Translations under genes and position numbers: made by a program
The notes under the pieces: model-generated
Told to the model about the DNA's origin: nothing
The model's input: only the letters and a program-made list of their open reading frames with translations
Database searches by the model: none
Shown: positions 1-9,548 of the stretch, piece after piece
Layout of the letters: each line of letters opens with the position of its first letter
Numbering within the stretch: position 1 is the first letter of the stretch
Assembly: GCA_029834535.1 (NCBI GenBank)
Contig: JAQMWT010000694.1
Span: 1 to 28,012, forward strand
DNA length: 28,012 nt
From: Chrysophaeum taylorii
Lineage: Eukaryota; Sar; Pelagophyceae; Pelagomonadales; Pelagomonadaceae
Direction: 5' to 3'

Positions 1-669
1 CTCGCGAATTTGCTACGTCGCCCATAACTTCACAGCGTACCAAATCAATTTTCTTTTGCTTTGTCCCCTGTCCCTCTTGCTGTATATCATCGCGATTCTA
101 TTCCAGCTGGAACATATCATACAGTTTATAAAACCCTTGTGTCAGCTTGTATACTTGCTTTCACATTAACACTATCACCACCGTTTGACCCTGATCACGC
201 TCCTCTAACCAAACTATAGGTCAACCGCTTCACCCAATATATCCCCAACCGATACGTCTTTAAAATTCCAACACCAGAGTTCTAGTTCCTATTTTCTACA
301 TTTCTAATAAAAAAAAAACTCTTATGTTGTGATGACTATCACTTCAAACCACGAACTTTACCTCTTTTCATACTGATTCAGTAGCTCATTCTTCCCCTCT
401 AAATCTTATCCGCCGATATATCACCTTCCTACTAAGAACACCAAATACCCTTATACACCCAAGACAAGCCCATGAGAAGCGTGCGCCCTTCGATAAAAAG
501 AGAATCCTGCCAGGGGCACCCTGCATTTTCGAGATGCGCAACAAACGAGGTACAATTTTCACACATTCACCATTTATTGATTCTCACTCCATAAAAGCTT
601 TTCATGTTATTGCCATTCCTGGACACCACCCATCTACGTACCCTAACCGAAGTTCTGTGTGGTGTCATG

Positions 670-704
<35 letters not shown>

Positions 705-798
705 ATCATAAAAAAAAAAAAACCAACAAAAAAAACCAAAAAAAAACGCTTTCCTCACCCACACCACCTTATCAAGCAACCATCATTCGAAAAAAATT
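1..798 (+). other. Degenerate 5' part of the copia element
   Basis: No long reading frame is intact here. Base composition (pyrimidine-rich, moderate GC) resembles the copia pol that follows, and position suggests decayed gag/protease/pre-integrase sequence. From about 534 a 92-codon frame includes a Cys-containing stretch ending in a lysine run encoded by the A-tract. It could be a ruined pre-integrase zinc-finger region, but the ligand pattern is not convincing. No 5' LTR is recognisable; the element probably begins outside the window. Confidence 0.35.
670..745 (+). repeat. A-rich simple repeat with a 33-nt poly(A) run
   Basis: An uninterrupted run of 33 A (670-702) is followed by a 13-nt A run (710-722) and further A-rich sequence to about 745. 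It lies inside the element just before the integrase core, so it is probably a slippage expansion rather than a retrotransposon tail. Confidence 0.9.
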
Positions 799-3700
799 TT
801 TCAACCTGGTGAAGCTTGGGCATGTGACGGTGGTTACGTCTCCGTGCTATCGGAATGGGGATCCTTTCGACATATTATTGTCTTCAAGTGTCTCATTTCT
901 ACATTTCTATTATTGTGTACTTTTGTCGTCAGCACTAACTCCAAGCGAATTTGTAACCCCTTGAGTTTGTCCGCATTTTTGTTCTTCTACTTATGTTCAT
1001 GTACAACTAAAACAAATCTATTGTGATTCCATTAAACCCTATTTATCTCTGCATGTTACAACCCCCTTCCGTGTGGAACATGGTATTAATATGTCCGCGT
1101 TCCCCCCTTACTTACATGTCTTTAATCATGAAGTCGAAGCCGCTGTTGGTCACATATCCACTGCCGCGTCTACACGACTCCGGCATATGCTTAATGTTTC
1201 CTATAAAGGTCACCCCCTAACAAATCCGGCACCACACTACCCGTGGGCTGTTATATATGCTATCCAATCATATAATCTCCTCCCTAACGTTTCCCTCGAG
1301 CGTATTTATAATAAAGTCCTAAGCCCCCAACAAGTTTTGTTAGACCAATGTAATGTTCCCCCACAAGACTACCTCAAACCTTTTGGTTCTGTTTGTTATT
1401 TGCATTTGGAACCCAACGAATTTCATAAATATGAACCCCGATGCCGTCCCTACATCTACTTATGCGGTGCTAACGTTATAAACCCCTCAATAACACCCCA
1501 TGTTAATCATTTGGCCGATGTTGTCCTTAATCCTGAAAACGGTCAAGTCCGTGTTTCCTATAAACTGACTTTTCCCCATCTTATTTCGAAATCTCCCCCT
1601 TATTATGAACAGCATCCACCTCCCGCACCTTCACCCGACATTCCCTTCTCTGTTCACAGCACCCCCAATGATGCGGCGCAGAGGGGGAATGCTATGCCTA
1701 CCGACACTGACCATGAGAGGGGGACTCCTTCCTCTCATCTCCATGCTCCCTCTCCCGCTCCCGCATGTGCTCCAGCTGCTCCTGCACCCGCTACTTCCGC
1801 CACCACACCTACATCTGAAGTGTCTTCCGACACTCCGCCACTTTTACCATCTTATCGGTCGCTCTATTCCCAGGATGTCCTCCGTCTCACCCGTGGTCCT
1901 CATCACCCTCAGCCTCGTCGCAAAATCAATCTCAAGGATGTTCTTACTCGTATTGCTTCGCCTACTGTTACCGTTTATAACCAAGCCGGTGGTACGCTTG
2001 CCGACTTCAAGTATGACCTCTCCGAAGCAGTACATAACATTCTGCGACCCCACCCTCCACTCCCTTCATCTCGCTCATGGCATCCACTGGACGGCTATAC
2101 CTCCAGAGGGGGATTTACACCATCCCTTCATCACCATGTGCACCAAGCGATCTCACCGTCCTCTTCAGTTATGTGTCATAGGAGCCATAGCCACCCATCG
2201 CCGGATACTCCTCATGTTCACTTCTGCGACGACGTCAACCCTGCAGACTTTCACCTTCCTCAAGCTCCCGTTCATTTAATTTCTGAACATGCTCACGCCT
2301 TTCAAGTTCCTCCCGCTCAATATGTTTATGCTTTGTTCACACCCCACTCCATTTTGGATCATAATGACGCTTCTTATGGTGCCTCCGAGCCTCATCTCTC
2401 CGCCATCGAAGGCTATATCACCGTGCAATCGCATTACGTTGAGGCCCACCTTGGTGATGCTCCTCTACTAGTCGTTCAACTCGTCGAAGATCCCGATCAC
2501 GCTCATCTGCCCGATAATGTCGCTTCTTGCGCAATTACTCATCTGACGACGACTCATGACCCCAGCACGGTTGGTTCGGACGAATACAAGATTCAAGCCA
2601 AAGATATCAAAATTGACGAATATGAGTTGAACTGCCTCAAAGGTCTCTCAGACGCTGATCGCAAAGCTTATGTTGCTGCCATCTCCAAAGAGATTTTTGA
2701 CATTGTTAAGTTTGGCTGCTTTAAACTAGCGCTGCCAATGGTCAACTCAAAGCCTATTGACACCCGTCTCGTCCTACGTATAAAAACCAACGCTGCTGGT
2801 CAGTACATTAAACATAAAGCACGCCTGGTCCTACGAGGATTCTTAGCCTCTCTGGGCACCGATTTCTTCAACACATTCAGCCCTATGGCACAGCTTACCG
2901 GCATCCGTTGTGTTCTGGCGCTAGCAGCTCATCTGCGACTTCCCGTCTACCATGTCGACGTCCCTAACGCTTTTGTTCAAGCTCCCATCGATGCTCATGT
3001 CTATGTCAAACTACCACAAGGCATTTACCTTATCGATCCCGAAGATACTAAATACCAAGGCCGCCGTCTCCCAAAGCTACTTAAATCTCTCTATGGATTG
3101 CGCCAGAGCCCTGCCCTTTGGAATCAAACCATAAACGGCTTCTTTGATTCATTTGGCTACACAAGATTTCGAACAGGCACATGCATTTACGCTAAAGTCC
3201 AAGCTGACGCTACATTTATAATTTGCACGATCTCAGTATACGACGTCGTCATTACTTGTACTTCGGAAACTCTACGTCGTGAGTTCCAGCAAGCCCTGAA
3301 AAAGGAATACTCAGTCGACACCTTCGAGGAAGTCCATACTCTCCTAGGCATGCGCATAACGCGTACAACTGATGGCTCTATATCACTGGACTGTCAGGCT
3401 AAACTTGACGCATTGTTCGAAGAGTACCCCATTTTAATGCAGCTACGTCCCACTTCCACACCGATGTCACCATCAGCCACGTATAAAACTGGAGAGCCAT
3501 CTTCTGATATGGACAAGTTCATCCGTCATACCTTCTCTACTCTACTCGGCAAGCTCACGTTTGTCCAATTGGCCTGTCGCCCCTATCTATCACAAAGTCT
3601 TAATCGTTGTTCTCGAGGAATGCATAATCCAGCATTTCTTTTCTCGAGGAATGCATAATCCAGCATTTCTACATGTTCAAGTGCTAACAGGAACGCTCCG

Positions 3701-4438
3701 CTACTTGCGCAAGCCCGAAAATCGCAATCTTCGCCTCTGGTACTACTCTGGTTCTTCCGCTCTAATGGACCATCTTCAACTTCTTATCGGTAATCGTACT
3801 GACATGGCCACCATGTTGGACTACACTAAAGAACAAGTTAATTCAGGTAATTTTGATCCACTGGTCGTATTCGTTGATGCCGATAATGCACCCTCTTATG
3901 AACAAGACCGCAAATCTACAACCGGTTGCGCTATCTTTTTGGTTCTCTCATCACTTGGAAGTCTAAGCTGCAACATATTACAGCTACTTCTACGCATGAG
4001 AGTGAACTTATCGCCCTTAATATGTGCGCCGATGATGTGGTTTGGTTACGCAAATTGCTAACGGAAATGGCATTCGCTATAAATCCTCACTTCTATCTCC
4101 GCCAACCTTCAGGGAAAGACCTGCTACTAGATTATGATGTTCACGACAATCCCCACCCATCGGACATGTCGTTCATACGTAACAGTCCTATACTTGGAGA
4201 TTCGGCCTCTGCTATTCATCTATCTAATAATCCCGACAGCGCGACTAAGGCTAAAGCTATCAGCACACGCTGGTTCCGTATACGCGACTACGTACAGTTA
4301 AAACGCATACGTCTACATCATGTTTCCGGTACCCATAATATCGCCGATGGATTTACCAAACCCTTTGGAGCTCCACTCTTCAGCAGATTTCGCACGTTAC
4401 TCGGCTTACAACAACCCATAGCTCAACAAGATGGTTAA
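799..4438 (+). pseudogene. pol: Ty1/copia-type pol relic: integrase, RT, RNase H
   Basis: The order integrase, reverse transcriptase, RNase H is the copia order. Integrase: first Asp in a WACDGG context at 826-828, then a frame change (stop at 962). In the next frame the second Asp is at 1025-1027 and Glu at 1136-1138, a D-D37-E spacing. A Pro/Ser/Ala/His-rich linker covers about 1600-2550. RT spans about 2690-3400: motif A Asp is at 2957-2959 (VDVPNAF), but the YxDD position reads Y-D-V-V (3239-3250), so catalysis is probably lost. RNase H spans about 3672-4420, with Asp 3876, Glu 4004 and Asp 4199, and ends in a typical HNIADGFTKP tail. Breaks: the shift before 965, a 31-bp duplication at 3610-3670 causing a +1 shift and stop, and a T-run shift near 3937-3945 that returns to the earlier frame. 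The protein would act in reverse transcription and integration of its own RNA; this copy cannot. Confidence 0.9.
3610..3670 (+). repeat. 31-bp direct duplication inside pol
   Basis: Thirty nucleotides at 3610-3639 recur at 3641-3670, a period of 31. Because 31 is not a multiple of three, the duplication shifts the frame and creates the stop at 3656-3658. The downstream RNase H start reads in the shifted frame until about 3940. Confidence 0.92.
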
Positions 4439-4512
4439 TCATTACCCTTCATTATGTCCAAAATGACTTTAAACTAACCCTGATATGTAAAGGAATACTG
4501 GCTCGCTAAAAT

Positions 4513-5716
4513 GTGAAATACAATAAAAGATGTGATGTGGAGATCCCTTTCATGATGAATCCCACTAAAAACAAAGATGCTACGGGCCGACGCCACTCTA
4601 CCCTGAACCGTGGTCGCGGTGGTGCACTGTCACTATCCCCACCTTTTAATGCTCTAACTCCAAGCGTTGCACCGACTAGTTCCCCTAATCGGAAACATTA
4701 AACCTATTTGTCGGTGGCTCAAGGACATCAATCTACGCCCGTGACGCCCAAGGCGCCCAAGGCAACTGTCCAACAACAGTCTAAATCGCAAGCAGCGAAG
4801 TCTGAGTATTTCCTGCTCAAACACTGCAAGTTTGACGTACTGGCGATGATGTCCGGGAACGTTACTGCTCTTGGTTCTTCGCCACCCAATTTTCTCATTC
4901 CGCAACATAAGGATCCCCAGTGCTGGCTTAAGTCTTTGCAGCAGCTGCTTATGGAAGCACAACAGACAGAGTTTGTAGATAACGTCCAATACCTCAGTTC
5001 ATTGCTGTGCGTCAAAGCAAAGCGCATTCGGAATGCCCCCGCTATATCTCCTAATGAAGGGATACGCCTTCATCGCTTTCCACCCATTAAAGGGGTTGTC
5101 AACGTACATGTGACGTGTACAACGTGCTACAATAAAACTGAGATGCTGGGCACACCAGTCGTGCTCATCATCTCTACTGAAGATGAACTTAAAACTGACA
5201 GGATTCGCCAAATTATTGAGGATCATCTCGCGTCTGAGCAACATGCATCGCACTGCTTTGACGTACCGCGCCCTTTCTCTTTGTTAATTTGTGTGATGTG
5301 CAATTTGTCACACCATGGGATAGCTTTAATTCGCAACAGTCAGCATCCCTTCCAACTCTCTTGTTTTAATGATCCAGCTGCCCACACAAGAGCGATAATC
5401 CTCCGCCTTTGAAAGTCAATTGCTATTAACAAGCTGCTCAGAGAGGCAATCATGCAGACTGCAACATCACTTAAAGTTGATGCCTCTAAAATCATTGTTA
5501 ACCTTGACGATAACGCCATGCTCTTACTTCAGCTGCCCTTTATTTCGAGTGTAATTCTTGAGATTCTTGTAGCAGCTTGGTCTTTGTTACAGTCCGCTGA
5601 AGATAAAGTATGTGTAGTGACCAACCCTGATGAGCTACTTAACGTGCTTGTCAAACGCTTCGTTAATGATGTTTCCCACCAATTTGACGTAACTTCTTCC
5701 GAGACGTTACCGCCAA
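4513..5716 (+). pseudogene. Unrecognised second frame downstream of copia pol, part A
   Basis: One frame is open from 4513 to the Helitron insertion at 5717 except for two in-frame stops, TAA 4699-4701 and TGA 5410-5412. A plausible start is the ATG pair at 4552. The product begins basic and Ser/Pro-rich (residues such as GRGG), then becomes a mixed, probably folded region with several Cys between about 5000 and 5300. I recognise no family. It lies about 75 bp after the RNase H stop in the same orientation and base composition, so it is probably part of the same retroelement: a Gag-like or extra ORF after pol. It could instead be an unrelated gene. The second stop may be a point mutation, since both sides read as the same kind of protein. 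Confidence 0.5.
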
Positions 5717-5741
5717 TCCTAACTACTAATCGACAGATGTT

Positions 5742-5772
<31 letters not shown>

Positions 5773-5820
5773 TTGTCCCTCGATTTAGGGTAAGGATCAT
5801 GTAGGCCCGCGAGCCAGACA

Positions 5821-6316
5821 GTGATCCTCCAAGCCGTCTACGGCGACCTCGCAGACTGTTTCCACGACCCGCGGCGGCTCTTTCAGCGCGCCATTCTCAC
5901 GCCCCGTCGAAACGATGTTGTCGATGCTGACAACGCGCGCATGACCGCGCCCTTTTTTTCCCGGAGACGAGGCGTCGGAGTTCTCTTCGGCCGACTAGGT
6001 TGGGTCGGAACCCGACGCCTCGCTCTTTACAGTCGAGTTTTCAACTCCCTGACAACCAACGGCATGCTGACTTTGATCGCGAGCTTAAAGTCTTCACAAC
6101 CTCGACCCGTCGCACGGCCACTGCAACGGTACCAGATACATGATCGATCGTGTCGTTGTCACCGAGGCTCCTCCAACCTGTATCCCTTAAGGCCCGCCGA
6201 CGCCAAACGATCACCAAGAGCCAGGGCCAGACGCCCCGCGAGGTCGGCGTCCTCTTGGCGAAGCCCGTCTTCTGCCACGTCCAGCTCTACGTGGCTCTCT
6301 GTCGATCGGCATCCCC
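5821..6316 (+). pseudogene. C-terminal Pif1-family helicase fragment in Helitron copy 1
   Basis: The first frame (from 5821) begins with the region that reads ILTPRRNDVVDADN, matching the conserved Pif1 segment around the 'ILTP' motif. It continues to an FNSL..NGM segment. The end of the domain is in another frame: ITKSQGQT (about 6210-6233) followed by [15 protein letters not shown], the Pif1 motif V and VI region. In motif VI, the usual Gly and Ser are replaced by Val and Cys, while the Arg remains. Only about the last 170 residues of a helicase are present, with no ATPase Walker A, so this is a non-functional fragment. Confidence 0.82.
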
Positions 6317-6410
6317 GAGGAGATATACTCATCTGGGTCGACGACTCCACCCTACCCCACACGTGCTGCGCAATACTGATAAGCCCCCTCCCGGCGTCTA
6401 CACGCGCACT

Positions 6411-6732
6411 GTAAGTGAACTTACTGGGACCAGGTGAACTTACTGGGGTTTGAGATTGGGACTAGGTGAACTGCGTGACCAGGTGAGCTTACTGAGGCCA
6501 GATGAACTTACTGGGGGTTTTAGAGTAAACTCAAGGGTTGGCGGCGCGTGCGGATCAAAGCAGCTTGGATTGGAAGGGGTGAGAGCGACGAGCTCAAAGG
6601 AGTGGGTGTGAGCACGAGTGGGTTTACGCCGAACTTACTGGGGTTAGAGATTTGGACTAGGTGAACTTACTGACCAGGTGAACTTACTGGGGTTAGAGAT
6701 TGGGAGTAGGTGAACTTACTGGCCTGCACTTG
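6411..6732 (+). repeat. 3' subterminal minisatellite of Helitron copy 1
   Basis: Many copies of a GTGAACTTACTGGG core occur, separated by ACCAG or by a longer 'TTAGAGATTGGGACTAG' spacer. The array interrupts and flanks about 100 bp of unique sequence and runs to the element's 3' end. The same array is found in both other copies, so it belongs to the element. Confidence 0.9.
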
Positions 6733-6835
6733 TCTTAACTACTAATCGACAGATGTTTGTCTGTCTGTTTGTCTGTCTGTCGTCTGTTTGTCCCTCGATT
6801 TAGGGTAAGGATCAGGTTGGCCCGCGAGCCAGGCA

Positions 6836-7330
6836 GTGATCCTCCAAGCCGTCTACGGCGACCTCGCAGACTGTTTCCACGACCCGCGGCGGCTCTTTCA
6901 GCGCGCCATTCTCACGCCCCGTCGAAACGATGTTGTCGATGCTGACAACGCGCGCATGACCGCGGCCTTTTTTTCCCGGAGACGAGGCGTCGGAGTTCTT
7001 TTCGGCCGACTAGGTTGGGTCGGAAGCCGACGCCTCGCTCTTTACAGTCGAGTTTTCAACTCCCTGACAACCAACGGCATGCTGACTTTGATCGCGAGCT
7101 TAAAGTCTTCGCAACCTCGACCCGTCGCACGGCCACTGCAACGGTACCAGATACATGATCGATCGTGTCGTTGTCACCGAGGCTCCTCCAACCTGTATCC
7201 CGTAAGGCCCGCCGACGCCAAACGATCACCAAGAGCTAGGGCCAGACGCCCCGCGAGGTCGGCGTCCTCTTGGCGAAGCCCGTCTTCTGCCACGTCCAGC
7301 TCTACGTGGCTCTCTGTCGATCGGCAACCC
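6836..7330 (+). pseudogene. C-terminal Pif1-family helicase fragment in Helitron copy 2
   Basis: Same fragment as in copy 1, with the same change of frame between the ILTP-containing part and the KSQGQT-containing part. Here the first Gln codon of the KSQGQT motif has become TAG (7237-7239), an additional nonsense change. Confidence 0.8.
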
Positions 7331-7426
7331 CGAGGATATCCTCTTCTGAGTCGACGACTCCACCCTACCCCACACGTGCTGCGCAATACCGATAAGCCCC
7401 CTCCCGGCGTCTACACGCGCACTGTA

Positions 7427-7775
7427 AGTGAACTTACTGGGACCAGGTGAACTTACTGGGGTTTGAGATTGGGACTAGGTGAACTAAGTGACCAGGTGAA
7501 CTTACTGGGACCAAGTGAACTTACAGGGGTTTTTAGAGTGAACGCAAAGGCTAGCGGCGTGTACGGATAAAAGCGGCTTAGATTGGCGGAGGTGAGAGCG
7601 ACGAGCTCGAAGGAGAGTGGGGTGAGTGGGTGTGAGCACGAGTGGGTTTACGCCGAACTTACTGGGGTTAGAGATTGGGACTAGGTGAACTTACTGACCA
7701 GGTGAACTTACTGGGACCAGGTGAACTTACTGGGGTTAGAGATTAGGACTAGGTGAACTTACTGGCCTGCACTTG
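7427..7775 (+). repeat. 3' subterminal minisatellite of Helitron copy 2
   Basis: Same GTGAACTTACTGGG-core array as copy 1, with one or two more units, ending at the element terminus. Confidence 0.88.
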
Positions 7776-7998
7776 TGCTTAATTATTTTCGTCAACTATC
7801 ACTTGACCAGCAAACTGCCTTTCAAAGTGTGCTAATCCAGGTTGGCTACCCCTCGGACATAATTGATGTCTTTTCAGATAATACCTCTTCTGAAGATGTT
7901 TCACCAGCGCCGATCGACAATCCACCCGCTGAACCCACGCCAGATAAAGCTAACGACAATATGGCTGAATCTTTACACCAATTAAAAGAAGAGGTTCG
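7776..7998 (+). pseudogene. Second frame downstream of pol, part B
   Basis: The frame resumes after the Helitron pair in exact register with part A: codon positions join across the A-T target site without gain or loss. The product continues with a short amphipathic start, an acidic Pro-rich stretch and a Glu/Lys-rich helical segment (LKEEV). It is interrupted at 7999 by the 430-bp direct-repeat element. No family is recognised. Confidence 0.55.
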
Positions 7999-8064
7999 CG
8001 AAAGGTGAGGGTAGGAATGCCGGTCCTGGTGTGTGCGAGTGCCCGGGGCTATACATACCCCTGT
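7999..8064 (+). repeat. Left terminal direct repeat
   Basis: Sixty-six bases, beginning CGAAAGGTGAGGGTAGG and ending CCCCTGT, match 8362-8428 with a few substitutions and one indel. Confidence 0.85.
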
Positions 8065-8133
8065 GCTTCCCCATCATGGTGAAACGTGAAAATCTGGGGC
8101 GAGTCAAGCATGTATGCGAGACGGTGGGGACCC

Positions 8134-8153
8134 AGCAGACGACGCCATCTGCT
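8134..8153 (+). repeat. Hairpin A inside the 430-bp element
   Basis: Stem AGCAGA/TCTGCT with an 8-nt loop. It occupies the same place in its unit as the hairpin at 8252-8274, and the sixth stem pair differs in a compensated way (A-T here, T-A there). Confidence 0.6.
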
Positions 8154-8251
8154 TAAGATGAACATCTGCGTCGGAGATGAACATCCGGTCCTGGTAAGTG
8201 AAAGTGCCCAGATGAGGGGGGTCTAGTGTGTGTGCTAGACGATGGGGCTCC

Positions 8252-8274
8252 AGCAGTTGGCGACGGCAACTGCT
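8252..8274 (+). repeat. Hairpin B inside the 430-bp element
   Basis: Perfect 8-bp stem AGCAGTTG/CAACTGCT with loop GCGACGG. It is embedded in an outer GTGTGTG...CACACAC pairing (about 8225-8295). Confidence 0.7.
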
Positions 8275-8361
8275 TCGAAGGCACTCACACACTCCTTGCG
8301 GCGCAGCGGTGGGGCGGACTCGAACGCGCGAACCACCTCGAGCGCTTTAAGGGCCCATAAC

Positions 8362-8428
8362 CGAAAAGATGAGGGTAGGAATGCCGGTCCTGGTGAGCGC
8401 GAGTGCCCGGGGCTATATATGCCCCTGT
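8362..8428 (+). repeat. Right terminal direct repeat
   Basis: Sixty-seven bases matching the left terminal repeat and ending immediately before the second GGTTCG. Confidence 0.85.
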
Positions 8429-8429
8429 G

Positions 8430-9059
8430 GTTCGGTCTTTATCCTTACGTCTCACTAATACCGAACAGCAATTGATGGCGCGAGATCAACAACTATCGCT
8501 TGCACTAGCGTCTCTCACACAGATGCAAGAGACTTACGAAAATTTAAACACTCGAGTGATCGAGAACATCAAGCATGTGTCTCTGTTAGACAACATCTTG
8601 TCAAGTCTTCAGATGCATCAGGACACCATAATCCCGTCCTCTGCCTTATTTGTCCATATCATTTCTCTGTCGCTTATCTCATCTATTGGACAGCTCCCTC
8701 CAGATACGTACAATGAGGCACAGCGAGTTCAAATCGACGCAGCAGCTCATCACCTCCACACAGCTATGTCTGATGCACATGATCGTGTTATTCCTGCATT
8801 GGATCTACACGCTCTTACACCAGATGCTGCTATGTCTTTCCTTTCGTCTGTCATGTCACCCTTGGTCACCTTGAGTGATGCAATGACTACGCACAATACC
8901 AACACTGCTAACGACCTATCCTCTGATGATCATAATTCGTCTACTCCAGAGTTAAAGGAACTGGACGATAATAGCGAGGATGAATTGGACCACACATCTG
9001 ATGTTGTGGATACCGATACAGCGTCCTTGCGCAACATCACAACACGCTCGACATCATAA
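8430..9059 (+). pseudogene. Second frame downstream of pol, part C (C-terminus)
   Basis: The frame is open from the insertion junction to TAA 9057-9059. The product starts with a Gln/Leu-rich helical stretch that looks like a continuation of the coiled coil of part B. A central helical region follows, then an acidic Asp/Ser/Thr-rich tail. This layout (basic N-terminus, folded centre, coiled coil, acidic tail) is compatible with a Gag-like structural protein, but I cannot match a family. Parts A to C together would give roughly 690 codons. Confidence 0.5.
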
Positions 9060-9548
9060 TTAATTTGTCCTGTTCTGTTGTTGTTTGTTCCACTGTTTAC
9101 TGTTCTCATGTATATTGCACAAGTTCCGCTTCAAGAACGTCTGAAATGCATAAACCGTTTTCACACGTTGAGGGGGTCCAGAGAGCTACACTATTATGTG
9201 TGCGACACTGGAACATTTCACACCTATCTCTACACGAGGGTTTTCTCTCCGTAATACGGCTTTCCCTCGTTCCTCCTTCTTTCCTTACCCCTTCCGCCCT
9301 TTTATCTCAGATTATGAAGAACCCAATCTGAAGCTCTTTTCCAACATGGAGTAGGCCTCCAGGTGCGTACCGTCAGGTACGGGGTTTTCTGTTTAATTAA
9401 CAGAGACTTCGTTCCTCGTTGTCAGTGTAAACGCTTCTATCGGACCTAATGTCCTTAAGGAGTTAGGGCTTAAATCCCTACCTTGTGTAGTAGCATGTGA
9501 CAAGCGGAATGGTCTGTACACGCCCAAGACTGCATGCAGTCTCTACCA
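9060..9548 (+). other. Noncoding region, possible 3' LTR of the copia element
   Basis: No convincing gene. A G-rich tract (TTGAGGGGG, about 9167-9176) could be a polypurine tract. Downstream are small hairpins such as CGTACC/GGTACG (about 9366-9381) and a CTGTT/AACAG pair (about 9391-9405). These fit the R region of an LTR, but no matching 5' LTR lies in the window, so boundaries cannot be set. Confidence 0.3.

Larger units (their letters stand above)
5717..6732 (+). mobile_element. Helitron copy 1 (non-autonomous, 1016 bp)
   Basis: The element starts with TC preceded by host A (5716) and ends in CTTG (6729-6732), joined directly to the TC of copy 2. The CTTG end is close to, but not exactly, the usual Helitron CTRR. 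Its interior holds a TGTC/TTGTC microsatellite (5738-5777), the C-terminal end of a Pif1-type helicase, and a 3' subterminal minisatellite. Helitrons are rolling-circle transposons that insert between A and T without a target duplication, which fits here. Confidence 0.85.
6733..7775 (+). mobile_element. Helitron copy 2, head-to-tail with copy 1 (1043 bp)
   Basis: It begins with TC immediately after the CTTG of copy 1 and ends in CTTG (7772-7775) followed by host T (7776). It is nearly identical to copy 1 along its length, with small indels, so the duplication is young. No host base separates the two copies, as expected for rolling-circle readthrough or tandem insertion. Removing 5717-7775 joins A to T and keeps the interrupted host frame open. 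Confidence 0.87.
7999..8428 (+). mobile_element. 430-bp element with 66-bp terminal direct repeats (TRIM-like)
   Basis: The left terminal repeat is 7999-8064 and the right is 8362-8428, nearly identical. Both reach exactly to a 6-bp host duplication GGTTCG (7993-7998 and 8429-8434). Removing one unit restores an open frame between parts B and C. No protein is encoded. The interior contains two related units of about 175 bp with hairpins and a partial third copy of the terminal-repeat core (8184-8220). Short terminal direct repeats plus a 6-bp duplication resemble miniature LTR retroelements, but TG..CA ends and a clear primer-binding site are missing. Confidence 0.6.

Noticed and set aside
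5738..5777. TGTC/TTGTC array as a possible CRISPR or telomeric repeat
   Set aside because: It is a simple microsatellite at the Helitron 5' end, present in all three copies, without spacers and not telomere-like.
8311..8350. tRNA-like B box (GTTCGAGTCC on the minus strand)
   Set aside because: The T-arm does not pair, and no D-arm or anticodon arm can be drawn.
8005..8468. GTGAGG...ACAG as an intron joining the two halves of the post-pol frame
   Set aside because: The best GT..AG pair gives the wrong phase; the target-duplication model (GGTTCG) restores the frame exactly and explains the terminal repeats.
9060..9548. Confident 3' LTR
   Set aside because: No second copy in the window and no defined TG..CA boundaries; kept only as a low-confidence region.
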